From NCBI GenBank assembly GCA_014529385.2, contig CM043960.1, positions 27,231,896 to 27,295,895 of the forward strand: a DNA stretch of 64,000 nucleotides. Direction: 5' to 3'. The stretch's first letter is position 1. The number at the start of each line of letters is the position of its first letter. Under the pieces are notes generated by a model that had not been told where the DNA came from, searched no databases, and saw nothing but the letters and a program-made list of their open reading frames with translations. The position numbers and the translations under genes were made by a program. This document shows positions 41,640-53,203 of this stretch, piece by piece. This DNA comes from Adiantum capillus-veneris (lineage: Eukaryota; Streptophyta; Polypodiopsida; Polypodiales; Pteridaceae).

Positions 41640-42600
41640 TTATTAGGTACTAGTGGTTTTATCTTGGGTGCTATGTTGGCACAATCCATACTACTTTTGT
41701 TGTATTTTTGTTCGTTTGGTAATCTTAAGGACTATTTTGGTACTTTGTAGAACTGTTTTAGACTTTCTTGGAATACTTTTATGGTGCTTTGGTAATTTTT
41801 GGAGCTGTATTGCTATTTATATAACTGTTTGGGTACTTTTTCAAAGACTAGGTGCTATGTTGGTATCTTTCTTGAGGCATTTTAGTGTTTCTTTATTACA
41901 TTTGGTACTCCATTGGACTATTTTGATACTGGTTTGGTACTTTCAGGTACTCATATACTCTACATTTTGTTTTGTATTGGATGCTATGTTGACACAATCC
42001 TCGATACTTTGAGTGCCTTTTTGTTAATTTGGTGTTGTTTTCACCTCCTTTGGTATTGCTTTGGTACTTTCTAATTACAGATTCTCTGGTCTTATAAGAT
42101 ACTCTTGGGTTTGACTTGGGTACTATGTTGTTACTATCCTTGTTTCTTTTGGTGCTATTTGAAAATATTTTGGTATTGTATTGGTACTATTTGGGCACTG
42201 CTAAATATGTCTTGGATGTTATATTGATTCTATCTTTGGATTTTTTGGTGTTTACTATGCTTCATTTGGTACTATTTTGAACTATTTTGGTAGACTGGTA
42301 CTGGTTTGGTATATTTTTGTTACAAGTTATAGGGTCTCACTGGGTATCTCTTATGAGCTTGGGTTCCTTGTTGTACCAATATAGTGCTATTTAGAATTGC
42401 TTTGGTTCAATTTGACTTGGTTTGGTACTATTTTGCTACATATGTTGTATTATGGTGTTATTGTGTTGAAACTATTTTGGTACTGCATTATTATCTATTT
42501 ACTACTATTTTGGTACTGCTTGGTACTAGTTTGAATTTCATTTAGTACTGTTTTGGTAGTATCTTGGTACTATTTTAATGATGTTTTGGTACTGCTTGTG
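41640..42600. repeat. Degenerate GGTACT-rich repeat (about 1 kb)
   Basis: The words TTTTGGTACT, TTGGTACTATTT and GGTGCTATGTTGG recur dozens of times at irregular 10-35-bp spacing. It has no fixed period, so it looks like an old simple minisatellite. A 119-codon ORF here (41653-42012) is an artefact of the repeat. Duplicated at 56060-57040. Confidence 0.82.
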
Positions 42601-42706
42601 TTCTTTCTTGCTAATTGTTTTTTCTGGTAGTAGATAAGTTAATAGAGTATGTATGTTTTGTAGATGGAGTATGCCAAGGTCTGTACAATGGGTGCCTGAA
42701 AACCCC

Positions 42707-43080
42707 ACATCTCTACAAAATCTTAGCCTTGGGTAAGCAAACAATTTTTACTCTAGAGCATAAGATAACCAGCCTCTCCTTTCCCAACTTGTCCAGTTGC
42801 TCTCTCTCCTCCTCACAGCGTAAACTTTTGAGTCTTGGACTCAACTACAGTTCTCCCTCCCCCCCTCCGCCTTCTTCTTCTATCTTCGGGGCATATTCAA
42901 TCTCAAAAGGAGCCTACAACTCAAGCTATTTTTAAAAAATTCTCTCCTTCCTTTTCTCTCCCCAATCCCTCTTGGAACCCTCCTTCTCATTCCACCACCC
43001 TTAGGCTTGCTTTTGATTGTACTTCCTCCCATTCAAAACCCCTCCTTAATCTTCCTTCGCCTTTTCTTGCTAAACCCTTG
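42707..43080 (+). pseudogene. Start of Penelope-like RT, cut off at 43080
   Basis: The same sequence as 57147-57522: from CATCTCTAC through GGTAAGCAAACAATTTTTACTC to AAACCCTTG. It encodes the low-complexity Ser/Pro-rich N-terminal stretch with a frameshift near 42933. The core RT that should follow is absent, because the duplicated block ends and the CACTA element begins. Confidence 0.8.
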
Positions 43081-43108
43081 CAAACATATACTACAAGAGG
43101 CTATTCAT

Positions 43109-43206
43109 ATTAGCGACGCTCACACAGCGACGCTCAAAAAAAATAAATCTCGGCGTCGCGATGAGCGTCGCAAATTTACAAGTAAATTTACGACGCTCAT
43201 AGCGAC
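43109..43206. repeat. CACTA 5' subterminal repeats
   Basis: AGCGACGCTC, GGCGTCGCGATGAGCGTCGC and ACGACGCTCATAGCGACGCC repeat the core CGACGC/GCGTCG. In En/Spm such motifs bind the TNPA protein. Confidence 0.85.
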
Positions 43207-43299
43207 GCCGGCTGGGCTAAAAAAAATAACAGAGAGCGCCCAAAAACTCAGATCTCAGATCTGAGTTTTTCGGCGCCCTCAAGCAAGGAGCAGGTAACG

Positions 43300-43303
43300 C
43301 TCT

Positions 43304-43346
<43 letters not shown>

Positions 43347-43435
43347 CTCCACACACACACGAGGAGAGGAAGGAGAGCCAGGTATGCTCCTTCCCTCTCC
43401 TCACTGTCATGTTCCCTTCCCCTCTTTCTCTCTCC

Positions 43436-43473
<38 letters not shown>

Positions 43474-43482
43474 TAGTGTTTT

Positions 43483-43534
<52 letters not shown>

Positions 43535-43760
43535 AACATAAACAAAAACGCACACACACATACATAAACAAAGAATGCACACACACATTGAGAGAGGAAA
43601 AGAGAGAGAGAGCATGCATAAACAAAAAACGCACACATTGAGAGAGGAAAAGAGAGAGAGAACATGCATAAACAAAAAACACACACATTGAGAGAGGAAA
43701 AGAGAGAGAAAACATGCATAAACGAAAAAACGCACACACATTGAGAGAGAAAGAGAGAGA
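43300..43760. repeat. Microsatellite block and 56-58-bp minisatellite
   Basis: (CT)n at about 43304-43341, (CA)n at 43450-43472 and (GA)n at 43482-43530, then four units of a 56-58-bp repeat containing GAGAGAGGAAAAGAGAGAG and ATGCATAAAC (about 43560-43760). Long minus-strand frames of Leu/Ser/Cys/Val here are artefacts of the repeats. Confidence 0.9.
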
Positions 43761-43957
43761 AACTAATTTAACGTCGTAGGAAACTAATTAAAATTAAAAG
43801 ACCTAAAGATCTAGCCGACGAGGAGTTGAACTCAAGACCTATTATTCAAGAGGGAAATGACATAACCAATCTATCATACTTGGCATGGGTGATAGAAAGG
43901 TTATACCATTTATCTCTTTTTATTGGCACACACATCCACACATGCGCACACACACAA

Positions 43958-44800
43958 GAAGAAGAGAGTTATAACGTCGTAGGAAACTATCCTAAAAGAC
44001 GTTAAAGATTAGGTTAGATGTAGACTTACGTTAAATTAGATTTAGGTTTATTTAAGTTAAATTAGATTAGATTTAGGTTTATTTTTAGTTAGATTTACGT
44101 TTATTTATGCTAGATTTAGATTTACGTTATATTAGATTAGATTTAGGTCTCCATAGACTGCGATGCCTGCATGAAGCGGGTGAAGAAAGCCCTCAATGGA
44201 ATATAGGGTATTACTGCCTTCACTCATGGTGGGCTCCGTCGATCCAAAAGTACTAGTGAAATATCTTCAGAAGATAGGGAAGAAGGTGGATCTTCAGGGC
44301 GGCAAGAGTCACTACATCCTCGACAATGACCATCTAGACAACCTCTATATAGTCATTCAACAGCAACTTCAAAGTTAGTAACAAGAGCAAGAACGGTCCA
44401 AAGGGCCAATTGCTGTCGTCAGATGTGGATGGAGATGAGGCAGCGTCACCGTCGGAAGTTAACTCTCACATCTTTAGTGATGAGAATGCCAACTCTTGCC
44501 GAGTTATGTGAAAAATTATGTGTTAAATCAGTTTTAAGGTTCTTATAATCCCTGTTAGTTTAGTTCTTTGTTTTTAATATAACATAATTTACGTTAGATT
44601 TAGATTTATGTTATATTAGATTAGACTTAGGTTTATTTAGGTTTACCCCCACACACACACACACACACACAAGAAGAAGAGAGTTTTAACGTCGTAGGAA
44701 ACTATCCCAAAAGACGTTAAAGATTAGGTTAGATGTAGACTTACGTTAAATTAGATTTAGGTTTATTTTTAGTTAGATTTACGTTTATTTAGATTTATGC
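43958..44800. repeat. Direct repeats flanking the captured fragment
   Basis: A segment of about 150 bp starting AAGAAGAAGAGAGTT, with AACGTCGTAGGAAACTATCC and AGACGTTAAAGATTAGGTTAG, occurs at about 43958-44110 and again at about 44668-44800. The copies bracket the HIPP-like fragment. TTAGATTTAGGTTTATTT phrases repeat around both. Confidence 0.82.
44150..44520 (+). pseudogene. HIPP-like heavy-metal-binding protein fragment captured by CACTA
   Basis: One frame from about 44150 reads 'SIDCDACMKRVKKALNGI', with the CxxC metal-binding motif of an HMA domain. After a stop or small indel near 44200, another frame gives 'SVDPKVLVKYLQKIGKKVDL' (44230-44300), the typical second half of the HMA domain in heavy metal-associated isoprenylated plant proteins. 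The tail 'SNKSKNGPKGQLLSSDVDGD' also resembles HIPP tails. It ends 'NANSCRVM' then stop; a 'CRVM' C-terminus is close to a CaaX box. The segment is intronless here and lies in the non-coding 5' part of the transposon. Capture of a host gene is inferred from similarity of motifs; the parent gene is not in the window. Confidence 0.72.
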
Positions 44801-45102
44801 TTATTTACGTTAGATCGAGTCCACGCAAGAATTACTTACGGTTTAGGGTTTAGAGTTAAACGAACAGTGAAAAGATCTACTGTGAAAAGATGTTAAGATG
44901 CTGTGAAGTGCTACAGCTAGAGAAGAGGCAAAGGGGTTTTGTCCACTACATGCAGTATCATGTAGACGTGGGTATGTAGATTTCTTGTACCCATAAATAT
45001 AGGTATTGACCAATAAAGACGAGATTATAACCCGGTGGTTCTAATCTCCGTGCACCTCGAGACCGAGGTGTGCGGGGATTGGACATGACTAGGGAATGTG
45101 AG
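44521..45102. other. CACTA 5' non-coding sequence
   Basis: Apart from the second direct repeat (44668-44800) I see no feature. It is the probable promoter region of the transposase gene. Confidence 0.5.

Positions 45103-45184
<82 letters not shown>
45103..45184. repeat. (GA)n microsatellite
   Basis: About 40 uninterrupted AG units, 65 bp upstream of the transposase start. Confidence 0.95.
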
Positions 45185-45188
<4 letters not shown>

Positions 45189-45250
45189 GACGAAGAATGC
45201 CAATAGAATATTAAATTTGTTGTCCAGGTTATAAGATTTTTATCCTTATT

Positions 45251-48200
45251 ATGAGTAGTGACGAGGATGTGGGACCGTCCAACCGAAACACCTATCTCTC
45301 AACGAGGGTCTTATGTCCTTGTAATCAATGCAAGCATGCTGTGCGAAGGACAAGACGTGTTTCTTTGCAGCACGTTCGCGAATTTGGCGAGTTCGATCCA
45401 TCTATTATAGATCGAGTTGTTGCCAATTATAACTCGTCGGACTCTGAGGCTGGCCAACAAGCAGCAATCTTGCAACCCAATAGACGTGCTCGCAGGCACT
45501 TTGGTCAAGCAGCATATGTGAGGCCACAAGATGTAGCCTCTGACAGCTCGGGGGATGATCATGCAGAGCACATTCCCAACGAGGCAATGTTTGATCCCGA
45601 GATTGATGAAATGATCGAGACGATCATGGATTCAGAAAGGCTTATCTATGATGATATGAAAAGTGAAGCCGATACGCCATTGTATAATGGAGCACGTATG
45701 TTTAGATTGAAAGCACTCCTGGTTCTTCTCAACATGCAGGCAAAGTTTAGATGGAGTGACACTAGCGTCACAACGCTTTTCAGGTGATCTATTACAATTA
45801 GTTTACTTTAATAAAACTCTAAATGTATAATGATCTGATAGATTTTTACACGACTGTATCGTATTTTTATGTTGTGTAGATTGCTTAAAGAGCACATACT
45901 ACCAGCTGACAATGTGATGCCAGATTCTCGAGATGAAGCAAGAAAGATTTTGTGAAACTTGGGGATGAATTACAATTCTATCCACGCTTGTCCTAATGAC
46001 TGCATTCTTTTCAGAGGGGAATACATAGACATGGAGAAGTGTCCGAAATGTGATTCCGAAAGATATCGAGTAGATCTCCACGGGACAAAAATTCCACAAA
46101 AGGTTTTGCGACATTTTCCTCTGTGTCCTCGCATCAAGCATTTCTTCGAATGTAAGTCCATGGCCGCCCTAGCATCATGGCATGAGGAGAATAAATCTTC
46201 GGATGGTGTGCTACGAATTCCTGCAGATTGGGCAGCCTCGAAAAATATAGATGGAACATGGTCGGATTTTGCCAGGGAAGCTCGAAATTTGCGCTTAGGC
46301 CTGGCTATGGATGGCGTAAATCCATTTGGTCAAAGATCAACATCTTACAGTGTATGGCCCGTTGTCATCGTCAACTACAACATTCCCCCGTGGTTGACTA
46401 CGAAGAAGGGGAACCTATGGCTAAGCTTGATTGTGCCAGGGCGATATAAAGTGGAGAATATGGATGTGTATCTTCGTCCACTATTGGAAGAGCTACAACA
46501 ATTGTGGATTGGCATAGAGGTGGTGGATATGAGCCGACACACAGGACGACGGAATGCTTTGATCAGAGGCATTCTAATGTGGACCATGCATGACTATCCC
46601 GGGCTAACAGAATGCTCAGGTGATCTATTGACACTCCTCACTCAGACACTGTAAATCTTGTTTTTTCCCATAGTTGATCTATTATCATGTGTATACATGC
46701 AGGGCTTCGAACAAGCGGATACAGAGCATGTGTCACATGTAGACCTAGACTGAATGCACGTAGGGCGCCCTCACTGAAGAAGCAAATCTAAGAAGGTCAT
46801 CAAGCGTATCTTCCAGAGAATCATGTGTTACGCGATGGCTTTTTGGGAAGAGAGCCACCAAGGATGTCTGCACAAGCATGGTTAAAGCAGAAGGAGATGT
46901 GCGATGACGGATTGCCTCCAGGGATGAAGAGACTATCTCTATGGTATGAGTTACCATACTGGCCCCGACTCATGATCAATCACTTGCTCGATCCAATGCA
47001 CATATTCAAGAATGTGAGTAATCTACTATGGGACCATCTGACCAGCAAGAAAGATACTTTGGGAGCCAGAGTTGACCTTAGAAATGTGGATCGTATGGAG
47101 CAATATTGGCCGCAAACAGCGTCTGATGGATCGATAAAACTCCCTAAAGCACCATGGATTTTCACAGGAGCCCAAGAACGCAAAGTAAAAGAGACCATTC
47201 GATCTTTGCGGACCCCCACTGGCGTAATGCACTCGCTCCGAACGTGTTTTACTAAAGAAGGAAAGCTTACCAGTTTGAAGTCACACGATTGGCATAAAAT
47301 GTGTCAGGTACGTTCACAGTGGACTTTAATATCATTGCATAAAATGTGGACTTTAATATCATTGCTGCACATAATTTACAGTTTATTTTACCGGTTGCCA
47401 TTGAGGGATGTTTGTCTCTCGACATCCGTAACACAATCTACAAACTTGCAAAGCTGGTGCAATGGATCTCACAAAAGGAGATCAACGTAGACTCCATACC
47501 ATTCGCCAAACTAAATGCTGTGGAGCTTGTGTGCATGTTTCAGAAACATTTTCCTACTACCATGCTAACCATTCAGGTGCATCTTCTTGTTCACATAGTT
47601 GATGAGGTGGAAATAGCTGGCACAGTTCATTCCAGATGGATGTTCTTCTTAGAACGTTTCATGAAAATGCTTAAGGGATATGTGCGTCAAAAGGCACGTC
47701 CCGAGGGTAGCATGGCAGAAGGTTGGTTGGTATCAGAGTCCCTAGTGTACATTGGAGAGTGGCTAGATGGATTTGATAAAGCCCGGGACATGCTATGGCG
47801 AACCATAGATGATGAGCGCATATCTGGGATTGTCATGTGCAATCTCGGTGTTGAGAAGAAGATGACGGAAGATCTAGAGGCTAAAATCAACTGATTTTGC
47901 ATGCTTCACAATCCAGTGATGCAAAAGTGGATTTCACAATATGAGGATGCAAAGCAAGAGCGACAGAGGGCACGAATTGAGTGGAGACGGGGAAGACGAC
48001 CACCGATGCACTATCCGACGGGTCTGGAGAGCCTACCAACATTCATGAGCTTAAGATGGTTGCACAACCAATTGAAAAGCGCACAACAATGCGGTGACGA
48101 AGTGACTGAGGAAGAGTGGGAGTACTCTCGGGGTTGCGCGACCAAGGTAAGTTTGCAATGTACGACTAGCTAGTGACTTTATTTCTAAACGTTTGAACGG

Positions 48201-48979
48201 CCACTCATAATCTTTGTTCGTTGTAGTATAAGTCATACACAGCAGCATGGTGTAAAGGTCGACATTTTAGGGTGGAATGGATTGACAAAAAGCGTTTTAC
48301 TCAAGATTGTGGAATCATGGCAAAATTTGAACAGTTTAGTCGACGACGTTCCTCTGATGTAGATCCTGTGGTGGCGGAACTCACTTACTTCGGCACGCTA
48401 CAAGAGATTTTGAGGATCGATTACAGAGGATTTTTTGTCGACTTGTTCGACGTGCAATGGTTCAAGATAATCATGGAAGGTCGCAACGCTACTGTGCGTA
48501 GAGGAGAGTCTGGTTTTCTTGAGGTGGATTCTACTAAGAAATGGACTGACCTAAGAGACACTTTCGTACTACCCGAGCATTGTGAACAAGTAAGTATGTA
48601 AATAGTTAACATCCCCCTTTTACAAGTTATGTGCTTGAAAGCTCTCATGTAAGTTATGTGGCTCTGGCAGGTAATATTTCATCCTACAAAGTCTACATCA
48701 AACTGGTGGTACGTCATAGAGGTAGCCCCTCGTAGTGCAAGGACGTATGAAGGCTACCATGTGCCAATCACAACGGCATCAATGGAGGAGATCAGAGAAG
48801 ATGCTCAATCAGAAGCTGCTGCAGTGGTGCCAGACGAGCATCAAGATGCTACTACTCTATATGGGGTGCATGCAGAGGAGCTACAAAATGAAACAGAGGA
48901 TATGTGTTTAAACGGAGAGCTCTATATAGATATAGGAAGTTATGCTGAGTTATGCGAGGATGAGAGAGAGATCTCTTAA
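45251..48979 (+). pseudogene. CACTA TNP2-type transposase, six exons, three stops
   Basis: Predicted exons: 45251-45783, 45880-46619, 46703-47307, 47383-48146, 48227-48589, 48671-48979, all with GT-AG borders. Exon 1 holds the transposase-associated zinc region ('LCPCNQCKHAVRRTRR'). Exon 2 has the Transposase_21 signature ('NYNSIHACPNDCILFRGEY', 'KCPKCDSERYRVD', 'LAMDGVNPFG', 'WLTTKKGNLWLSLIVPG'). Exon 3 has 'YRACVTC', 'YWPRLMINHLLDPMHIFKNV' with the conserved Asp, and 'LKSHDWHKM'. Exon 4 is DUF4218 ('HLLVHIVDEVEIAGTVHSRW', 'RPEGSMAEGWLVSESLVY'). Exons 5-6 are DUF4216-like ('YFGTLQEILRIDY'). In-frame stops at about 45952 (TGA), 46788 (TAA) and 47892 (TGA) make it a recent pseudogene; the rest of the frame is clean. 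It would cut and paste the element. Confidence 0.93.
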
Positions 48980-49243
48980 AGCCACAAATATTGTATTTGA
49001 ACAATTTTGCTCCGTGTTGTAAAAGCTCTGGCTCTCTAAGTACCTTCCATGGTGTATAACGCTCTTTTCTACTCGCGCTCACATCTTTTGATTGAAAATT
49101 CTGAGTTTTCGACTTGCCTCTTGTATCACTCAATTCATTGCGTCATTGTATTTATATGCGTCATTGTATTTAATGGTCTTTGCGTCATTGTCTACTCTAT
49201 TCATTCAATATTAAGTTTAAATATTCGTGTGTTTAATGCAGGT

Positions 49244-50553
49244 ATGGATGATGAGGAGTTTCTTTCTTCTTTGTCACCGCAGCAGAGACAGTGGTACGTG
49301 GAGCGTCATCACTCTGGCGCATCATCGCGCGTTCCTACTCCATCCGCATCTCCCTCTCTTTTGGAGCATTCGGCGCGCTCCGAAGCTTCGGCGTCGACGA
49401 GACGATATTCACACTCGTCTAGACACCGGCGCTCTAGTGGTGGCGGTGGCGGTTGTTGTGGGGATTCCGCCGCCGATGCCTCCACACTGCCTCGTGTTCG
49501 ACGAGGCTCTTTACCCTCCCCTTCTTTGCCTACCCCCACACCAGCCACAACATCGCCATCTACGCCAGGTTTTGCGCGGCTGACTGTTCCTAGCAGCTAG
49601 ACACCTCTACATACTCCACCAGGAGCCACCCCACTCGACACTCCTTGATTCGGGGCCCAGAAGCCGGTGGAGACACCTGACGTCCGTACCCCCATCGACA
49701 CGCCGCTAGAGACCCCTGTCGGGACACCCAGGTTCACGCGTCACCGGCCAGAGGGCTTGCCTTACTCCGTCGACTTCAGCGGCGGCATCATCATGGATGA
49801 TGACGGCAAGAAGGTGATCTCGCGCATGCGTGGTCTTTGCTCTTAGCTGTTTAGACACTACATACTAAACAAATGGAGTGAAGTACCAAGTGATTTAAAA
49901 AACAGAGTCATCAGCATACTTCATGATGAGTTTCCCGTTCCAACACGGGATCAGCGCTTCAATGAAGACCTGATGAAGATTCGAATGCGCGAATACTGCA
50001 AACACAAGCGTTCCGAAGTGCAAAAAGCAATCAAGCATGGGTGGAACAGGCTAGATTGGCTGGCCAAAGAAGATTGGAAGAATGCGAAGAAAGCACTGTG
50101 CGAGAATCCCGACAAGTGGAAGCAACAAAAGGATGCAACCAGAGCGCGAGTAGAGGCAGGGAGCTTGCACCACTTGGGGAGCGGTGGATGGGCATCATTT
50201 GAGGCCGATTTTGTAAGTGTTTTCGCATTGCTCTTTATGTTCGATAGTTTAGGGTTTACGAGTTTTTTAATTCTAACATAATGAAATCTTTGTATGTTTT
50301 GACAGTGGTCGATGATAGGACGTGATCCCACACCGTACGAGCGCGAGTACGCAGGCAGGAAGGGATTAAACGCCCTGATGGACATTCTCAGTTCTCGCAG
50401 CGGCATGGTTAGTATTAGGGTTTACTCTTTTCTATTTTTTGTATTGTTTTATAAATGTCGTTATATGTTTATACTTACTGAAAGCTGTCTTATTGTCTTT
50501 TTTTGCAGAATCCCACAGATACGCCGCTTGGACGCGATGAGACGTTTGACTAG
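49244..50553 (+). pseudogene. CACTA second gene (Ptta/En/Spm-type, TNPA-like)
   Basis: It starts just after TTAATGCAGGT with 'MDDEEFLSSLSPQQRQWYVE'. Low-complexity Ser/Pro/Thr and a (G)n stretch follow, then the conserved part ('FRHYILNKWSEVPSDLKNRV', 'MREYCKHKRSEVQKAIKHGW', 'LHHLGSGGWASFEADF', 'GRDPTPYE'). Exons are 49244-50212, 50306-50407 and 50509-50553. In-frame stops: TAG 49598, TGA near 49647 and TAG near 49844. The GSGGW...GRDPTP order is that of plant En/Spm accessory proteins, which bind the subterminal repeats. Same strand as TNP2, about 260 bp downstream of it. Confidence 0.85.
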
Positions 50554-50906
50554 ACAACGTCAGTTTAGCCGTAGCTAGATAGCATTAGTTTAGGGTTTCT
50601 CATAGCTTATGTATCATGAAACGGATTTTATACATCTTTTTGAACCATGTATATTATTACATTTGTCACCGGAGTTCATTTTGCCAATCAATTCTTTATG
50701 CCTATGATGTTGTACAATTGTCATTATTACATTTGCCAATCAATTGTCAATTTTACGCTTGTCAATTTTGCAAACAAGGTGTCTTGTGGGTGACTATTTT
50801 GGGTCTATTATCTACCCTTGCACTTTTTTTAAAAAGTGAATCAAGTACAATATGGTTGATGGGTGGCAGGGCATTCAATGCCCTGTCACCAAAAAAATTT
50901 CTCTCG
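50554..50906. other. CACTA 3' non-coding sequence
   Basis: No feature seen. Probably the 3' UTR and end of the second gene. Confidence 0.5.
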
Positions 50907-51150
50907 GGCGTCGCTATAACCGTCGCTATTTATGGCTCTGGAGTGTCGCTATAAGCGTCGCTATAGACTTCTGTGTAAACGTCGCTATAACCGTCGCTAT
51001 GACCGTCGCTATGAGCGTCTCTATATAGCGACGCTTATAGCGACGCATATAGAGACGCCTATAGCGTCGCATATAGCGACGCTCTCGTAGCGACGCTTTT
51101 AGCGACGTCGGCGGTTATAAAAACCCAGTGTATTTCCGTCGCTAACAGCG
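50907..51150. repeat. CACTA 3' subterminal repeats
   Basis: At least 15 copies of GTCGCTAT or ATAGCGAC with variants, first mostly in one orientation (to about 51010), then in the other. The region can fold back on itself. Confidence 0.88.
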
Positions 51151-51176
51151 TCACAAGAGCACACAACCTCTTGTAG

Positions 51177-51447
51177 ATACTACGGTTTTCCCATTAGCCA
51201 ATTCTACTATCATAGGTTTAGCTTGTTTTTGGTTTAGGTTCAAATTTCGTAAACATTTTGGGGATAGAAAATAGGGTACCGCCACAATCGATAAGAAGTT
51301 TAAAAGATTTATCTTGACGAGTGGCTGGGGTCTGAAGAACAACAAATTGCCGTTGAGCTCCAGGGTTGTCAATAGCTGCATAGATAGTCGCTCTTTCTTC
51401 TTCTTCACCAATGGTAGGTTCTCCTATGGTTGCACGTGCATGTGCAT
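51177..51447 (-). pseudogene. AUT protease fragment (duplicate copy)
   Basis: Minus strand: 'VLQTPATRQDKSFKLLIDCG' and 'VELANGKTVVS', then cut off by the CACTA end. Same altered active-site loop as copy 1. Confidence 0.88.
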
Positions 51448-51892
51448 TAGGCAAAATTTGGACTCACAAAGGGGCCCTTTAAGGAGTTTGACTTTACCTC
51501 TCTCTACCGAAACGGGCGCATGGATAAATTTTTGCAAACAAACTCCAAAGTTGGCGGAGGTTTGACAGTTAGAATGTCCTCTTCAAGCTCTATCTATTGA
51601 TATATAGCACGCCATGAGATTCCTCATATTTATCAGATTCTTTTTTTGATTCACTTAGATTCCGACAGAGTTGTCACATCATATGTGAATCAAAAAAAGA
51701 ATCTTCTAAAATATGAGGAATCTCATGGCGTGATATATATCAATAGACAGAGCTTGAAGAGGACATTCTAACTGTCAAACCTCCGCCAACTTAGGAGTTT
51801 GTTTGCAAAAATTTATCCATGCGCCCATTTTGGTAGAGAGAGGTAAAGTCAAACTCCTTAAAGGGCCCCTTTGTGAGTCCAAATTTTGCCTA
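51448..51892. mobile_element. Foldback/MITE-like element, duplicate copy
   Basis: Same position and nearly the same sequence as 37045-37489; TAGGC...GCCTA ends. Confidence 0.87.
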
Positions 51893-52805
51893 ATGGCATT
51901 CCTACCTTGACCTCTTCCAAATGCCCTTGCTGCTCTTCCTCGCCCTCATCCACGTCCACCACCTTGTCCAGTGTTATTTCCAATAGGGTGGTGTCTTCGG
52001 TCTGCCTCCGTCGCTACTGCTGCTCTGTTAGATAAGTGTAGACATCTATTCCGGTAATGTCCCAGTTCTCCACACTCAAAGCATCGAACATCCAACCTTG
52101 TAGGGTTTTGCACATTTACAACATAGGCTCTTTGTGACTGCCTCTCATTATTGGGAAATCTTACTGGTCGTTTAGCACCATTAAAACTCTGATTCTATTC
52201 AACTCTCCTCCTTATGCCTTGCTTCTTCATCAAAGGTTTGGCTCCCAATAAAGCATCTTGCACAGTGGTAGGTTTCATGGCTTCCAGTCGTGAGCTAATT
52301 GGTTCTCTTAAACCTTGGCAAAATCAATCTACTTGTTGCTCTATCATCATTGGTGGTGCATAACGCCTAAGATTTACAAACTTTGAGTAATACTCTTCCA
52401 GGGATAGGCTGTATTGCTTCAAGCTAAAGAACTTGTTGATCTTTAACGCTTCATGAGCAAGGGGTAAGTATCTTTCCTTCACTGCTTGCTTGATTTCCCT
52501 CCAATTCTGGAATTTTCTAACACTCCCATGTCACGGCAATGTTGTTTCCACCATAATTTGGCTTCAATCGTAAGGCGAAACATCCCCAGCATCGCTTGGT
52601 TTGCAAATGCAGTCTTGGCAGCTGAAAAATAATCATCCATAGCTTCAATCTAGACTTCCGCATCCTTTCCACATTGGCACCTTTGCCCTTAAAAGAAGGT
52701 GGTTGCATTTGTTTGAGCAACAATTTATTCTCGTGAACTTCCGTGTATAAAGCATCGTTCCAAGGATTTTCCACTATAGGAGTAATTTGAGGGTTCTCCT
52801 GCAAT
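51893..52805 (-). pseudogene. AUT Gag (duplicate copy)
   Basis: As at 37490-38384, but it retains the 24 bp missing there (encoding a 'RYLPLAH'-like stretch near 52460). It is frameshifted near 52650. The knuckle region reads with a Cys-to-Tyr change around 52040 (ACACTTATCTAACA and TGTAGACATC context), so it is also inactive. Confidence 0.83.
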
Positions 52806-52894
52806 TGTAACACCAATGCTTATAATAACTTAATTCATTAAAGCATTGGGCTTATCTAGTCCTTTAGAGTTCAACACAGGATTCAATTAATCAT

Positions 52895-53010
52895 GACTTA
52901 CCCAGTCCATCAAACTCAAACACATGACTTATCCAATCATAACTTAATCCAATCACATGATTTAACCAGTCATGGCTTTTCACCAACAATTAGTCAATGA
53001 CTTGACCAGT
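52895..53010 (-). repeat. GGNTA hairpin cluster, AUT leader duplicate
   Basis: On the minus strand it includes ATGATT-GGATA-AGTCAT (52940-52924), with a G-U pair where copy 1 has A-U, and GACT-GGTCA-AGTC. Confidence 0.83.
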
Positions 53011-53203
53011 CAATCAATTCTTTTTAATAACATACACATTAATAGGCTTTCTTTCCATAGCACTAGTTGCATCAATTACTACCGTGAAGCATATAGGGAT
53101 CACCAAATCTCAATTAAGCTCAAGAGTAAATTATTTATCAAGAGTCAGTTTCTTTCCAACAAAATTAACATCTTCTATTGCTGTAAGAATATAAATGCCC
53201 TTA

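Larger units (their letters stand above)
36772..43080. repeat. Segmental duplication, copy 1 (6.3 kb)
   Basis: Collinear with 51175-57522 at high identity. The duplicated block spans AUT protease to 5' LTR, the AUT right flank, the GGTACT-rich repeat and the PLE start. Copy 1 lacks 24 bp in gag (near 38050) and 20 bp in the GGTACT region (near 42139). It ends at AAACCCTTG (43080), ten bases before the CACTA element. Confidence 0.94.
43091..51176 (+). mobile_element. CACTA (En/Spm) DNA transposon, 8.1 kb
   Basis: Terminal inverted repeats CTACAAGAGG (43091-43100) and CCTCTTGTAG (51167-51176) lie inside 3-bp direct repeats ATA (43088-43090, 51177-51179). Subterminal regions are packed with AGCGACGC/GCGTCGCT motifs in both orientations. 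The cargo is a TNP2-type transposase gene and a second Ptta/En/Spm-type gene, plus a captured HIPP-like fragment and microsatellites. Both genes carry premature stops, so the element is probably not autonomous but could be mobilised in trans. Confidence 0.95.

Noticed and set aside
41653-42012. 119-codon hydrophobic ORF
   Set aside because: It lies in the GGTACT-rich repeat and its composition follows the repeat. The identical ORF at 56073 is simply the duplicated segment.
43217-43741. Long minus-strand frames rich in Leu, Ser, Cys and Val, resembling membrane proteins
   Set aside because: They translate CT/CA/GA microsatellites and a minisatellite; all three frames stay open for the same reason.
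45311-45571. Minus-strand ORFs opposite the CACTA transposase exons
   Set aside because: Shadows of the real coding strand, which has spliced domain structure.
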